64,000 nucleotides of DNA from Rhodococcus koreensis (GTDB lineage Bacteria > Actinomycetota > Actinomycetes > Mycobacteriales > Mycobacteriaceae). Made by a program: the position numbers and the translations under genes. The DNA lies in assembly GCF_900105905.1 (NCBI RefSeq), contig NZ_FNSV01000005.1, forward strand, positions 8,087,501 to 8,151,500, written 5' to 3'. Each line of letters opens with the position of its first letter. Within the stretch, counting starts at the first letter, position 1. The notes beneath the pieces are model-generated. The model searched no databases, was not told where the DNA came from, and was given only the letters and a program-made list of their open reading frames with translations. This document shows, piece after piece, positions 49,676 through 58,984 of this stretch.

Positions 49676-50446
49676 ATGTGGTACTGGCTCTTCAAGTACG
49701 TGTTTTTGGGGCCGGTTCTCTGGGGGTTGGGCAGACCGACCGTGGAGGGTACGGAGAACATTCCGGCGGAGGGCGGTGCCATTCTGGCGAGTAACCATCA
49801 GGCCGTGCTGGATTCGTTCTTCCTGCCGCTGCGAGTGCCGCGGAGGATCACTTTTCTCGCCAAGAGCGAGTATTTCACCGGGACGGGACTCAAGGGCGCG
49901 TTCCAGCGCTGGTTCTTCTCGGTGGTCGGCCAGGTGCCGATCGACCGGACGGGCGCCGACGCCGCGCAGGACGCTTTGAACGCCGGCTTGCGCGTCCTCT
50001 CGCAGGGCAAGCTGCTCGGCATCTACCCCGAGGGCACCCGGTCGCCCGACGGCCGGCTGTACAAGGGCAAGACGGGTCTGGCGCGCATGGCGCTCGAGTC
50101 CGGTGTGAAGGTCATCCCGGTCGCGATGATCGGAACGGAGAAGGTCAACCCGATCGGCTCCCGCGTGTGGCGTCCCGCAAAGGTCACCATCCGCGTCGGC
50201 GAGCCCATCGACTTCTCGCGTTTCGAGGGGATGGGTGGCAACCGGTTCGTCGAGCGGGCCGTCACCGACGAAGTCATGTACAAGCTGATGAAGCTGTCGG
50301 GTCAGGAATACGTCGACATCTACGCGGCCACGCTGAAGAAGAAGGCCCCCGCCGCGGACGGTTCCGCACCGGCTCCGGTGGCCGGCGTGGCACCGGCGAA
50401 CGATGCGAGCACCGTCACGCGACTGCCGGACACCCGGGCGAGCTGA
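49676..50446 (+). CDS. 1-acylglycerol-3-phosphate O-acyltransferase-like (PlsC family)
   Basis: A 256-residue membrane-associated acyltransferase. The catalytic motif is SNHQAVLDSFFLPL (H-x4-D); FVGxVP-like VVGQVPIDRTG and GIYPEGTRSPDGRLYKGKTGLARMAL complete blocks II-IV. Makes phosphatidic acid or acylates a related lipid; by position (Rv2182c) it belongs to glycerophospholipid synthesis near PIM/LM genes. The last 35 residues are a Pro/Ala tail. ATG at 49676 has GGGAGGG six bases upstream; GTG 49658 is less likely. Confidence 0.89.
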   Translation: MWYWLFKYVFLGPVLWGLGRPTVEGTENIPAEGGAILASNHQAVLDSFFLPLRVPRRITFLAKSEYFTGTGLKGAFQRWFFSVVGQVPIDRTGADAAQDALNAGLRVLSQGKLLGIYPEGTRSPDGRLYKGKTGLARMALESGVKVIPVAMIGTEKVNPIGSRVWRPAKVTIRVGEPIDFSRFEGMGGNRFVERAVTDEVMYKLMKLSGQEYVDIYAATLKKKAPAADGSAPAPVAGVAPANDASTVTRLPDTRAS

Positions 50447-50459
50447 CCGCCGCGACCTC

Positions 50460-51782
50460 TCAGCCGACGGGGACGGTCAGATCGTCGGAGTTCTCCGACC
50501 GATCGTCCTCGTCGGGCTGCGTGGGCCGGGTGCGGAACGCGACGCTCGCGACCAGCACCACGGCGAGCCCCCACCACACGTACGACGACGCCAGGAACTG
50601 ATCCCACAGATTCCAGTGGGTTCCGCTCCAGCGTCCCACTCCGAGCTTCCAGTGCGCGGCGAGCTTGACGACGACGATGCCGACCACGGCCGTGACCGCC
50701 AGGGCGACACTCTTTCGTCGGTAGGCGAGGACGCCGAGCACGAGGACGACCGGCACCGACCACACCCAGTGATGCGACCAGGACACGGGGGAGACGAGCA
50801 ACCCGAGGACGGCGTTGAGTCCCAGCGCGAGCGCCGTCTCACCGGCCCGCAGCGCCCGCACCATCGCGACGATCACCAGCGCGAGAACCGCGACGCTCAG
50901 CAGCAGCCAGATCGGGGTGCGCATCCCGTCGCTCAGACCGAGCCGGGCCAGCACGCCGGTGATGCTCTGGTTCGCGGGATACGCCGGTGTGCCGATCCGA
51001 TCGGAATCGAAGAGCGTCTGCGTCCAATAGGTGACGGAATCGTTCCACGTCGCGATCGCGCCCACCGCGCTGAACGCAAGGAAACTGACCGCGGTGACGA
51101 CCGCGGAGCGAAAGTCTTTGCGCACCAGGAAATACAGGATGAACACGGCCGGTGTCAGCTTCACCGCCGCGGCGAGGCCGATCAGCAGTCCGCGGGGCCA
51201 CGGCGTCTTCTTCGGCAGGCAGTCCGCCGCGACCAGCAGCATCAGCAGAATGTTGATCTGCCCGTAGTCCAGGGTCGACGAGACGGGTTCGAGGGCCATC
51301 GCCACCGCGAGCGCGCCGAGCGCCGTCCACACCAGAGTGCGGCGAGGTGCGATGCCCAGCGAGTCGAGTGTGACGACGAGGACGCCGAACAGGGCGATCA
51401 GCGACAACACCGTCACCACGGTCCCGGCCGTCGCCAGCGACACCGTCGACAACGGACTGAACACGACCGCGGCCAGCGGCGGGTACGTGAACGGCAGGAA
51501 GTTGCCCATCTGGGTGGCAGGCATCGACCCGTACAGCGTCGGGCCGTGCAGGAACACCGAACCGCCCAGGCGGTAGACGTCGAGATCGAGCCGGTAGTAG
51601 AAGCCGAAGTCCCGCAGACCGGGCAGTCCGAGCAGGTTGTAGGCGAATCCGACGGCGAGCCCGGCGAGCACGAGGACGCGGATCACGAGACCGCCGGCCC
51701 GGAGGTGCACGGGCACCCGCGGCCGGTCGAGCGGGTCCGCGACAGGGGCGGCGGACTGTCGACCGTCGGAGCGTGCTCTCAC
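50460..51782 (-). CDS. mptC: Alpha-1,2-mannosyltransferase MptC (GT87)
   Basis: A 440-residue polyprenol-phosphate-mannose-dependent enzyme with about ten membrane helices that adds single alpha-1,2-mannose side branches to lipomannan/lipoarabinomannan. FYYRLDLDVYRLGG after helix 1 holds the probable catalytic aspartate; LEPVSSTLDYGQINILLMLLV and SPVSWSHHWVW are GT87 motifs. The start GTG at 51782 has AAGGAGG five bases upstream; GTG 51797 has none. Equivalent to Rv2181. Confidence 0.88.
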   Translation of the reverse strand: MRARSDGRQSAAPVADPLDRPRVPVHLRAGGLVIRVLVLAGLAVGFAYNLLGLPGLRDFGFYYRLDLDVYRLGGSVFLHGPTLYGSMPATQMGNFLPFTYPPLAAVVFSPLSTVSLATAGTVVTVLSLIALFGVLVVTLDSLGIAPRRTLVWTALGALAVAMALEPVSSTLDYGQINILLMLLVAADCLPKKTPWPRGLLIGLAAAVKLTPAVFILYFLVRKDFRSAVVTAVSFLAFSAVGAIATWNDSVTYWTQTLFDSDRIGTPAYPANQSITGVLARLGLSDGMRTPIWLLLSVAVLALVIVAMVRALRAGETALALGLNAVLGLLVSPVSWSHHWVWSVPVVLVLGVLAYRRKSVALAVTAVVGIVVVKLAAHWKLGVGRWSGTHWNLWDQFLASSYVWWGLAVVLVASVAFRTRPTQPDEDDRSENSDDLTVPVG

Positions 51783-51837
51783 CGAGGCCTCCTTCACGAG
51801 GTAGGGGTGGATCCGGATGACGCCGACGGGTGAGGCA

Positions 51838-51843
51838 TAGTTT
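51838..51843 (+). promoter_or_regulatory. -10 hexamer for a leaderless RNase transcript
   Basis: TAGTTT, six bases before the GTG at 51850. Confidence 0.5.
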
Positions 51844-51849
51844 GCGGGC

Positions 51850-52341
51850 GTGCGTTACTTCTACGACTGCGAGTTCATCGAGGATGGTCGCACGATCGAC
51901 CTGGTGTCGATCGGGGTGGTCGCAGAGGACGGACGTGAATTCTACGCGGTGTCCACCGAGTTCGATCCCGACCGTGCGGGCAAGTGGGTGCGCAGGAACG
52001 TGCTGCCCAAGCTGCCGCAGCCGTCGTCGCCCCTCTGGAAGAGCCGCGCCCGCATTCGCGACGACCTCTACGCGTTCCTGATTCCCCGGCCCGGCATCGT
52101 CCCCGAACTGTGGGCGTGGGTGGCCGCCTACGACCACGTCGCGCTCTGCCAGCTGTGGGGTGACATGACGGAGCTGCCCCAGACGCTGCCCCGGTACACC
52201 CGCGAACTCCGGCAGTACTGGGAGGAGCACGGCAGCCCGGCGCTCCCACCTGCACCGGGCGACGCTCACGACGCACTCGCCGACGCCCGGCACAACCTGG
52301 CGAAGTTCGAGGCAGTTCAGGCGGCACGGTCACTCCGGTGA
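51850..52341 (+). CDS. DEDDh-type 3'-5' exoribonuclease (Rv2179c type)
   Basis: A 163-residue RNase. YFYDCEFIEDGRTIDLVSIGVV supplies the first catalytic Asp/Glu pair and GDAHDALADARHN the HxxxxD pair; AAYDHVALCQLWG contains the middle aspartate. It is compact and lacks RNA-binding extras. In M. tuberculosis Rv2179c defines this RNase family. GTG start, leaderless-type. Divergent from mptC and 42 bases before aroG. Confidence 0.9.
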   Translation: MRYFYDCEFIEDGRTIDLVSIGVVAEDGREFYAVSTEFDPDRAGKWVRRNVLPKLPQPSSPLWKSRARIRDDLYAFLIPRPGIVPELWAWVAAYDHVALCQLWGDMTELPQTLPRYTRELRQYWEEHGSPALPPAPGDAHDALADARHNLAKFEAVQAARSLR

Positions 52342-52371
52342 CCTGACTCGCCATCGCTCCGGTCGAGCGAA

Positions 52372-52377
52372 TATCCT
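52372..52377 (+). promoter_or_regulatory. -10 hexamer for a leaderless aroG transcript
   Basis: TATCCT, six bases before the GTG at 52384. Confidence 0.5.
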
Positions 52378-52383
52378 GTATGG

Positions 52384-53769
52384 GTGAACTGGACTGTCGA
52401 CGTGCCGATCGACCGCTTGCCCGAACTCCCGCCGCTGCCCACCGAGATGCGTGAGCGCCTCGACGCAGCGCTGGCCAAGCCCGCTGCCCAGCAGCCGCAA
52501 TGGCCCGAAGGTCAGGCCGCCGCGATGCGGACCGTCCTCGAGAGCGTGCCCCCGATCACGGTGGCCAGCGAGGTCGTGGCCCTGCAGGAGAAGCTGGCCC
52601 AGGTCGCGCGCGGCGAGGCGTTCCTCCTTCAGGGCGGTGACTGCGCCGAGACGTTCGCGGACAACACCGAGCCGCACATCAAGGGCAACATCCGCACCCT
52701 GCTGCAGATGGCCGTCGTCCTGACGTACGGAGCGAGCCTGCCCGTCGTCAAGGTCGCGCGCATCGCCGGTCAGTACGCGAAGCCGCGGTCGTCGAACGTC
52801 GACGCCCTGGGTCTGCAGTCGTACCGCGGCGACATGATCAACTCCCTCGTCGCGGACGAGGCCGTGCGCGCCCACGACCCGTCGCGGCTCGTGCGGGCGT
52901 ACGCGAACGCCAGCGCCGCGATGAACCTGGTCCGCGCGCTCACCGGCGCGGGCATGGCCGACCTGCACAAGGTGCACGACTGGAACCGCGAATTCGTGTC
53001 CTCGTCGCCGGCCGGGGCCCGCTACGAGGCACTCGCCGCGGAGATCGACCGCGGGCTGCAGTTCATGAACGCCTGCGGTGTCACCGATCCCAGCCTGCAC
53101 CACGCGCAGATCTTCGCCAGCCACGAGGCGCTCGTCCTCGACTACGAGCGCGCGATGCTGCGCCTCGACAACGACGACGACCACGCCAAGCTGTACGACC
53201 TGTCCGCCCACTTCCTGTGGATCGGCGACCGCACCCGTCAGCTCGACGGAGCGCACATCGCGTTCGCCGAACTCGTGTCGAACCCGATCGGCCTGAAGAT
53301 CGGTCCGAGCACCACCCCGGAGATGGCGGTCGAATACGTCGAACGCCTCGACCCCACCAACAAGCCGGGCCGGCTCACCCTCATCTCGCGCATGGGCAAC
53401 AACAAGGTCCGCGACCTGCTGCCGCCCATCATCGAGAAGGTGCAGGCCACCGGTCACCAGGTGATCTGGCAGTGCGACCCGATGCACGGCAACACGCACG
53501 AGGCGTCCACCGGCTACAAGACCCGCCACTTCGACCGCATCGTCGACGAGGTCCAGGGATTCTTCGAGGTCCACAACGGTCTCGGCACCTACCCCGGCGG
53601 AATCCACGTCGAACTCACCGGTGAGAACGTCACCGAATGCCTCGGCGGCGCGCAGGACATCTCCGACCTCGACCTGTCCGGTCGCTACGAGACGGCGTGC
53701 GACCCCCGCCTCAACACCCAGCAGTCGCTGGAACTGGCGTTCCTCGTCGCGGAGATGCTGCGCGGCTGA
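52384..53769 (+). CDS. aroG: Class II 3-deoxy-D-arabino-heptulosonate-7-phosphate synthase
   Basis: A 461-residue enzyme for the first step of the shikimate pathway, joining PEP and erythrose-4-phosphate. Class II motifs are complete: LLQGGDCAETF, VARIAGQYAKPRSS, SSPAGARYEALA, FASHEALVLDYE, and the metal ligands in WQCDPMHGNT and GGIHVELTGENVTEC. Length fits the mycobacterial enzyme (462), which is feedback inhibited by aromatic amino acids and interacts with chorismate mutase. Confidence 0.95.
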   Translation: MNWTVDVPIDRLPELPPLPTEMRERLDAALAKPAAQQPQWPEGQAAAMRTVLESVPPITVASEVVALQEKLAQVARGEAFLLQGGDCAETFADNTEPHIKGNIRTLLQMAVVLTYGASLPVVKVARIAGQYAKPRSSNVDALGLQSYRGDMINSLVADEAVRAHDPSRLVRAYANASAAMNLVRALTGAGMADLHKVHDWNREFVSSSPAGARYEALAAEIDRGLQFMNACGVTDPSLHHAQIFASHEALVLDYERAMLRLDNDDDHAKLYDLSAHFLWIGDRTRQLDGAHIAFAELVSNPIGLKIGPSTTPEMAVEYVERLDPTNKPGRLTLISRMGNNKVRDLLPPIIEKVQATGHQVIWQCDPMHGNTHEASTGYKTRHFDRIVDEVQGFFEVHNGLGTYPGGIHVELTGENVTECLGGAQDISDLDLSGRYETACDPRLNTQQSLELAFLVAEMLRG

Positions 53770-53787
53770 CCGCCCGCATCGGAGACC

Positions 53788-53823
53788 CTCACTGCCCTGC
53801 TCCCGCGGGGTCAGGGCAGTGAG
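53788..53823. terminator. Bidirectional terminator aroG/pknL
   Basis: Stem CTCACTGCCCTG / CAGGGCAGTGAG with a 12-base loop; the right arm overlaps the pknL stop codon. Confidence 0.8.
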
Positions 53824-55808
53824 ACCAGGGTGACCGTGCTCCCCGGTTTCACCAGATCGCCGCTGCCCGGGTTCTGGCCGATGACCAGTGACCTGTCGGT
53901 GTCGGTCACCTGACGCACCTTCACGTCGAGACCGAGACGGCCCAGTTCGTCGCGGGCGGATCCGACGGTCCGCCCCAGCATGGACGGCAACCGCACCGCG
54001 TTCGACACACTCAACGTCACGCTGGTGCCCGCATTGACAGTGGTGCCCGCCTTCGGGCTGGTGGCGATCGCGTCCCCGGCGGCGACGTTCCGGTCGAAGT
54101 CGGTCGTGGTGTCCTGCACGACGATGCCCACCGCCTCGAGCGACGCGCGTGCCTCGGCCTCCGACATGCCCTTCACGTCGGGAACGTCCACCGGCGGTGC
54201 ACCTTTGCTGACGATCAGTTTGACCGTGGAACCGGTCGCGAGTTCCGTGCCCGGTGCCGGGTCGAGTGCGGCCACCGCACCGATCGGGACCTTCGCGCTG
54301 AACGCCTGACCGCCGTCGACCGGGGTGAACGTGCGGTTCCGCAGTTCCTGCTCGATCCCCGCGCGTTCGCCGCCCGCGGGCAGCGGCGGGACGGTCGGCC
54401 TGCCCAGCGAGACGAGCAGGGCCACCGTGCCGTCCCGGGAGATCCGCGACCCACCCGTCGGATCGGTACCCAGCACCGTGTCGAGCGCCGCCGTGTCCGA
54501 ATACTGCCCGCGGATCTCCGTCGACAGACCGGCCGCTTCGATCGCCGTCACCGCGGCACCCCGCGACAGACCGTCGGTGGTCGGGACCGCGGTGAACCGG
54601 CCCGAACCCATCCACCAGCCACCGAAACCCACCGCCAGGGCGAGCATCAGGATCACGAGCAGCCACACGATCGTGGTCCGGCGGGACCGCTGCCGTTCGG
54701 CGGCGAAGTCGGGGTAGTGGTAGCCGTCGTCGGTTTCGTCGTCCACCGCGAACGGCGGTTCGTCCATCGGCGGCCGCGGAGTCTGGGTGGTGACGACCCT
54801 CGTGTGCTGGATTCCGGGCTGCGCAGGCAGCGGGCTGGGCGGCGACAGCGGCGCGGCGGGCGGAAGGTGCACCGTCGGCGGTGCGACGGGGCCCGGCGGC
54901 GCGGTCAGGGGAGGAGCGCTCGCGGCGGCCGCGGCGCTCAGGTGCTGCGCCGAGCGTCGCGGGGCGGGCACCCGGTACGCGGGCAGGTCGAGCGCCGCCG
55001 CGATGCCGCGCAACGCCGAACCCATCTGCTCGGCGTCGGCGAAGCGGTGCGACGGCTCCCGGTGCGTGGCCTCCGCGACGAGTTCGTCGAACTCGGGCGG
55101 CACACCCGCGATGTACGAACCCGGCCGCGGAACGTCCTGGTTGATTCGCTGATACGCCACGGACAACGACGTGTCTCCGGTGAACGGGGTCCGTCCGGTG
55201 AGGAGTTCGAACAGCAGGACACCGGTGGAGTAGACGTCACTGCGGGTGTCGGCGATCCCCGACGTCACCTGCTCCGGCGACAGATACGCCGCCGTGCCCA
55301 GAATCACACTGTGCGACGTGGTGTTCGACGCCGCAGCCGCCCGCACCAGACCGAAATCCGCGATCTTCACCTCACCGCCGTCGGAGATCAGGATGTTCTC
55401 GGGTTTGACGTCGCGGTGCACGAGACCCGCCCGGTGGGCGACGGCGAGCGCGTCGAGAACCGGCCCCACGACCGCGGCCACCGCGTGCGGCGGCATCGGC
55501 CCGCGTTCCCGCAGGAGTTCGCGCAGCGTTCCGCCGTCGACCAGTTCCATCACCAGGAACGCGTGATCGCGGTCGTGTCCCTGGTCGTACACCGCGACCA
55601 GGGAAGGGTGCTTGAGTCGCGCGACCGAGCGGGCCTCGAACTCGAACCGGGTCACGAACGCCGGATCGGCCGCGAACTGCGGATCCATCACCTTGATGGC
55701 CACCGGACGGTCGAGACGCGTGTCGAGCCCCCTGTACACGGTGGACATGCCGCCACGCGCGATCGTGGCATCCACCCGATAGCGCCGGTCGAGCAGCTCG
55801 CCGATCAA
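53811..55808 (-). CDS. pknL: Serine/threonine kinase PknL with PASTA domains
   Basis: A 665-residue receptor kinase. The kinase domain (residues about 10-270) shows ARGGMSTVYRG, VAIKVMD, the catalytic HRDVKPEN, IADFGL and SPEQV in place of APE. A Pro/Ala-rich juxtamembrane region precedes one membrane helix (TIVWLLVILMLALAVGFGGWW, about 379-399), then four extracellular PASTA repeats (GLSRGAAVTAIEAAGLSTEIR through GRTVGSARDELGRLGLDVKVR) that can bind muropeptides. The mycobacterial PknL I recall is about 399 residues without PASTA; this one is like the corynebacterial form. GTG 55829 is possible, but TTG 55808 has GGAGG six bases upstream. Divergent from the Rv2175c-type partner. Confidence 0.91.
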   Translation of the reverse strand: MIGELLDRRYRVDATIARGGMSTVYRGLDTRLDRPVAIKVMDPQFAADPAFVTRFEFEARSVARLKHPSLVAVYDQGHDRDHAFLVMELVDGGTLRELLRERGPMPPHAVAAVVGPVLDALAVAHRAGLVHRDVKPENILISDGGEVKIADFGLVRAAAASNTTSHSVILGTAAYLSPEQVTSGIADTRSDVYSTGVLLFELLTGRTPFTGDTSLSVAYQRINQDVPRPGSYIAGVPPEFDELVAEATHREPSHRFADAEQMGSALRGIAAALDLPAYRVPAPRRSAQHLSAAAAASAPPLTAPPGPVAPPTVHLPPAAPLSPPSPLPAQPGIQHTRVVTTQTPRPPMDEPPFAVDDETDDGYHYPDFAAERQRSRRTTIVWLLVILMLALAVGFGGWWMGSGRFTAVPTTDGLSRGAAVTAIEAAGLSTEIRGQYSDTAALDTVLGTDPTGGSRISRDGTVALLVSLGRPTVPPLPAGGERAGIEQELRNRTFTPVDGGQAFSAKVPIGAVAALDPAPGTELATGSTVKLIVSKGAPPVDVPDVKGMSEAEARASLEAVGIVVQDTTTDFDRNVAAGDAIATSPKAGTTVNAGTSVTLSVSNAVRLPSMLGRTVGSARDELGRLGLDVKVRQVTDTDRSLVIGQNPGSGDLVKPGSTVTLVSLP

Positions 55809-55926
55809 ACGTTGACCTCCATCGTGCACAGTGTCCGTTCCCCCGTCAGTGCGCGCAGCCCGGCCACACGCCCCTCAATCGTAGCCAGCGACACCGACCG
55901 GTAGCGCCACGCCGGAGGCGACCAGA

Positions 55927-55932
55927 TAACGT
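55927..55932 (+). promoter_or_regulatory. -10 hexamer for a leaderless transcript of the DNA-binding gene
   Basis: TAACGT, seven bases before the GTG at 55940. Confidence 0.55.
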
Positions 55933-55939
55933 TAGGGGA

Positions 55940-56308
55940 GTGAGTGCCATCCCTTACTGTGACGATGTCCTGGACCCTTCCGTCTCGCTCCTCCAGCTGG
56001 TGGACGTCGCGAAGAACCTCGGTGTGGCCGTCACCCGCGTGCAGCAGCTTCTGCGGGATCAGCAGTTGATCGCTGTGCGCCGCGACGGCGTCCTCGGCGT
56101 CCCCGAACTCTTCTTCGACGAGACCGGTGAGACCCTCAAATGGCTGCCCGGTCTCATTGCGGTGCTGCACGACGGTGGATTCAAGGACGAGGAAATCCTG
56201 CTGTGGCTGTTCCGTGAGGACGACAGCCTCCCCGGCACGCCCGTCCAGGCCCTGCACGGCGACCTTGCCCGCGAAGTGATCCGCCGCGCTCAGGCGATGG
56301 GATTCTGA
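55940..56308 (+). CDS. Rv2175c-type winged-helix DNA-binding protein
   Basis: A 122-residue protein. The N-terminal helix-turn-helix is SLLQLVDVAKNLGVAVTRVQQLLRDQQLIAVRRDG, with a C-terminal domain (FKDEEILLWLFREDDSLPGTPVQALHGDLAREVIRRAQAMGF) characteristic of the family. In M. tuberculosis Rv2175c is phosphorylated by PknL, which lowers DNA binding; the divergent pairing with pknL is kept here. Target genes are unknown. Confidence 0.88.
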   Translation: MSAIPYCDDVLDPSVSLLQLVDVAKNLGVAVTRVQQLLRDQQLIAVRRDGVLGVPELFFDETGETLKWLPGLIAVLHDGGFKDEEILLWLFREDDSLPGTPVQALHGDLAREVIRRAQAMGF

Positions 56309-56315
56309 CCGCCGG

Positions 56316-57251
56316 TCACCACAACCTGCCGCGGGCAGGCACCGCGAGCCGGGCGAACTGAGGCACCGCCGTCGCCCACCGGTTTCTCCGCGGAACGGTG
56401 GCGCGCCGGTCGAGGACCCGGTACCCGCCACGTTCGATCTCGTCGAGGATGCGCGAGTACAGCACGAACGCCGTACGGATGCCGGGTTGGACGCGTCGAT
56501 CCAGCATCGCGATGCCCGGTTCCGCGTCCCGGTACACCGACCGGGTGACCGCGATCAGGTGGGCGAGCGCCCGCACGATGCGCTGGTCCGTCGTGCCGCG
56601 GCGGCGGCTTTGCGCGAGGAGTTCGGTGTCGACTCCGAACGCGGCCAGCTCCTCGGCCGGGAGATAGACCCGGCCCCGATCCAGGTCCTCGCCGACGTCG
56701 CGAAGGAAATTGGTCAGCTGGAACGCCTCCCCGAGGGCCGCGGCGTGCGGTTCGGCGCCGGGCCCGGTGGTGCCGAGGACGGGCAGCATCTGCAATCCGA
56801 TCACGACGGCCGACCCGTACATGTACGTGCGGAGTTCGGTCAGAGTGCCGTAGTCGGCCCGGTGCTCCGGAGTCCCCGGAACGTCCATCCGCATCGAGTT
56901 CAGGAACGCGAAGAAGTAGTCGTGGGGGATGGCGAAGTCCGCCACGGTGTCGAGGAACGCGGGAAGGACCCGCCGCATCTCCGGTGAGCAGGCGGTGTCA
57001 CCGACGGCGTTCTTGTCGGTGAAGCCGCGCCGTAGCACCGCGTCGATCCGGTCGAGTTCGGCGGCGCACTCCCCGGCGGTCCGGCCGGGATCGACGTCCA
57101 CGAGGTCGTCGACCGTGCGGGCGAACCCGTAGAGGGCGTGCACGGCGGCCTGGCGGCGCTCGGGAAGCAACCGGGTGGCCAGGTGGTACGTGCGTCCGTG
57201 CTCTGCCGTCACCGCGCCGCAGTACCGGTAACTGTCGGACAGCGCGGTCAT
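56316..57251 (-). CDS. crtB: Phytoene synthase
   Basis: A 311-residue enzyme that condenses two geranylgeranyl diphosphates into phytoene. The two aspartate-rich motifs are ARTVDDLVDVD and NFLRDVGEDLDRGRVYLP, with YGSAVVIGLQMLPVLG between. The gene lies seven bases after the mptA stop and is last in the idsA-crtI-mptA-crtB operon. ATG 57251 keeps it clear of mptA; a longer start would overlap it. Confidence 0.93.
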   Translation of the reverse strand: MTALSDSYRYCGAVTAEHGRTYHLATRLLPERRQAAVHALYGFARTVDDLVDVDPGRTAGECAAELDRIDAVLRRGFTDKNAVGDTACSPEMRRVLPAFLDTVADFAIPHDYFFAFLNSMRMDVPGTPEHRADYGTLTELRTYMYGSAVVIGLQMLPVLGTTGPGAEPHAAALGEAFQLTNFLRDVGEDLDRGRVYLPAEELAAFGVDTELLAQSRRRGTTDQRIVRALAHLIAVTRSVYRDAEPGIAMLDRRVQPGIRTAFVLYSRILDEIERGGYRVLDRRATVPRRNRWATAVPQFARLAVPARGRLW

Positions 57252-57258
57252 CGACCGG

Positions 57259-58863
57259 TCATTCGAGGCCGGGCGACGACGCAGCACCTGCGAGGTCGGA
57301 GGTGCGCTCTTCCTCGACGGGCCGGGGTGCGCGCAGCCGCAGCGGGTCGACCGTGCGCAGCGACACCGCCGCCACGACCGCGGCGAACGTCGCGAGCATC
57401 ACGTGCGCCAACGTGTAGAGCCCGATCGACCCGTCAGGCTGGAAGACCAGCATCAACCAGGTGGACAACCCGACGAGGATCATCAGGGTCCGCGTCGACA
57501 ACGCGAAGCCGGCCGCGATGGCGATCGGCCACGAGTAGTACCACGGCAGCGCCGCGGGCGACAGAATCACGATCGCGACCAGGACGATGAGGATTCCGAG
57601 GATCGCATCCCGCTCGGTCTTCCGGTACCGCCACCAGGCGGCGAGCACGATCGCGACGAGGGCCACCGCACAGATCGGGCGGGTGACGGCCAGGACCTCG
57701 CCCAGCCGCAGGTCCGCGAACCACGACGTTCCGACGGTCACGAAGTGGGCGAGGATCGTCGGCAGCGACAACCAGTTGATGATCTTGTTCGAACCGGACA
57801 GCGCCGTCATCCAGCCGAGCCCGACACCGGCGACGGCCGATGCGGCGGCGAAGACGACCGCGAACACGGCGAATCCCGCGCCGGCGGTCTTCGCGAACGA
57901 CGCGAGCGGCGACGCGGGTGTGCGTCCTTCCGCCTCGGCCTTCTCCTTCTCGTGGAGCATCCAGATCCACACCATGAAGGGCAGCGCGGCGCCTGCGGTC
58001 GCCTTGATCGCGACCGCCACCGCGACGAGCGCGATGCCGGCCAGATGGCGGCGCTCGAGGACGAGCGCGATGCCGGCGATCATCAGGCCGACCATCAGCA
58101 GTTCGTTGTGGACACCGCCGATGAGATGGACGAGGACCAGCGGATTGAGCACGGCGAGCCACAGCGCGATGGCCGGATTACCGCCGAGGTGCCGCGCGAG
58201 GTGCGGAACGCCCCAGACCATCAGCGCGAGCCCGGGCAGCATCGTCACGCGCAGCAGCATCGTCCCGGCGATCACGTTGTCGCCGGTGATCGCGGTGATG
58301 CCCTGACTGAGCAGCAGGAACAGCGGACCGTACGGCGCGGTGGTGGTGGTCCACACGTTGCTGACGTTGTCGAGGAGGATCCCGGGGTTGACCACCGGCC
58401 CGACGGCGTAGGGGTCGAACCCGTCACGCAGCAGCGCGCCCTGCGCCAGGTAGGAGTACGCGTCCCGGCTGAACATCGGCACGGCCAGCAGCAGCGGCGC
58501 CGTCCACACCGGCACGACCATCCGTAACTGCCGGAGCGTGACGTCGCCGCCGAGCGTGGCGCGGCCCAGCCGCACCCACGCCGCGATCATCGCGACGACA
58601 CCGATCCAGACGATGACGGTCGACAGGATCTGACCGTGACCGAACCGGAGCCACGACAGGTGCATCGCCTCGAGCAACGGGTCCTCGCGGCGGACGCTGC
58701 CCGCACCGAAACCACCGAACGTGATCATCACGGCGCCCACGAAACCGAGGAGCGCGGCATGCCCCTCCGGGCTGCGGAGGAAGTCGGCCGTGGACTGGGG
58801 CCACGACCGCTGCGGCGTGGTCGTCGCAGCGGCGACGGTCGCCTGCCGGGCAGAGGACGTCAT
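57259..58863 (-). CDS. mptA: Alpha-1,6-mannosyltransferase MptA
   Basis: A 534-residue polyprenol-phosphate-mannose-dependent GT-C enzyme with about 13 membrane helices that extends the lipomannan alpha-1,6 backbone. VPMFSRDAYSYLAQGALLRDGFDPYAVGP holds the catalytic aspartate region, WTTTTAPYGPLFLLLSQ and HNELLMVGLMIAG are family loops. ATG 58863 has GGGGGAGGAA nine bases upstream, better than the ATG at 58926. It is placed between crtI and crtB, which is unusual; in mycobacteria its neighbour is idsA2. Confidence 0.9.
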   Translation of the reverse strand: MTSSARQATVAAATTTPQRSWPQSTADFLRSPEGHAALLGFVGAVMITFGGFGAGSVRREDPLLEAMHLSWLRFGHGQILSTVIVWIGVVAMIAAWVRLGRATLGGDVTLRQLRMVVPVWTAPLLLAVPMFSRDAYSYLAQGALLRDGFDPYAVGPVVNPGILLDNVSNVWTTTTAPYGPLFLLLSQGITAITGDNVIAGTMLLRVTMLPGLALMVWGVPHLARHLGGNPAIALWLAVLNPLVLVHLIGGVHNELLMVGLMIAGIALVLERRHLAGIALVAVAVAIKATAGAALPFMVWIWMLHEKEKAEAEGRTPASPLASFAKTAGAGFAVFAVVFAAASAVAGVGLGWMTALSGSNKIINWLSLPTILAHFVTVGTSWFADLRLGEVLAVTRPICAVALVAIVLAAWWRYRKTERDAILGILIVLVAIVILSPAALPWYYSWPIAIAAGFALSTRTLMILVGLSTWLMLVFQPDGSIGLYTLAHVMLATFAAVVAAVSLRTVDPLRLRAPRPVEEERTSDLAGAASSPGLE

Positions 58864-58984
58864 GAGTGCAGATTCCTCCCCCGAGGTGAGTTCGGTTGCG
58901 GTCGGTGCGCTCGTCGTCGCGCGCATCGCATGGTCGAGGAACCAGTTTAATTGCTGCCGGCACCAGTTCTCGCCACGCCTCGCC

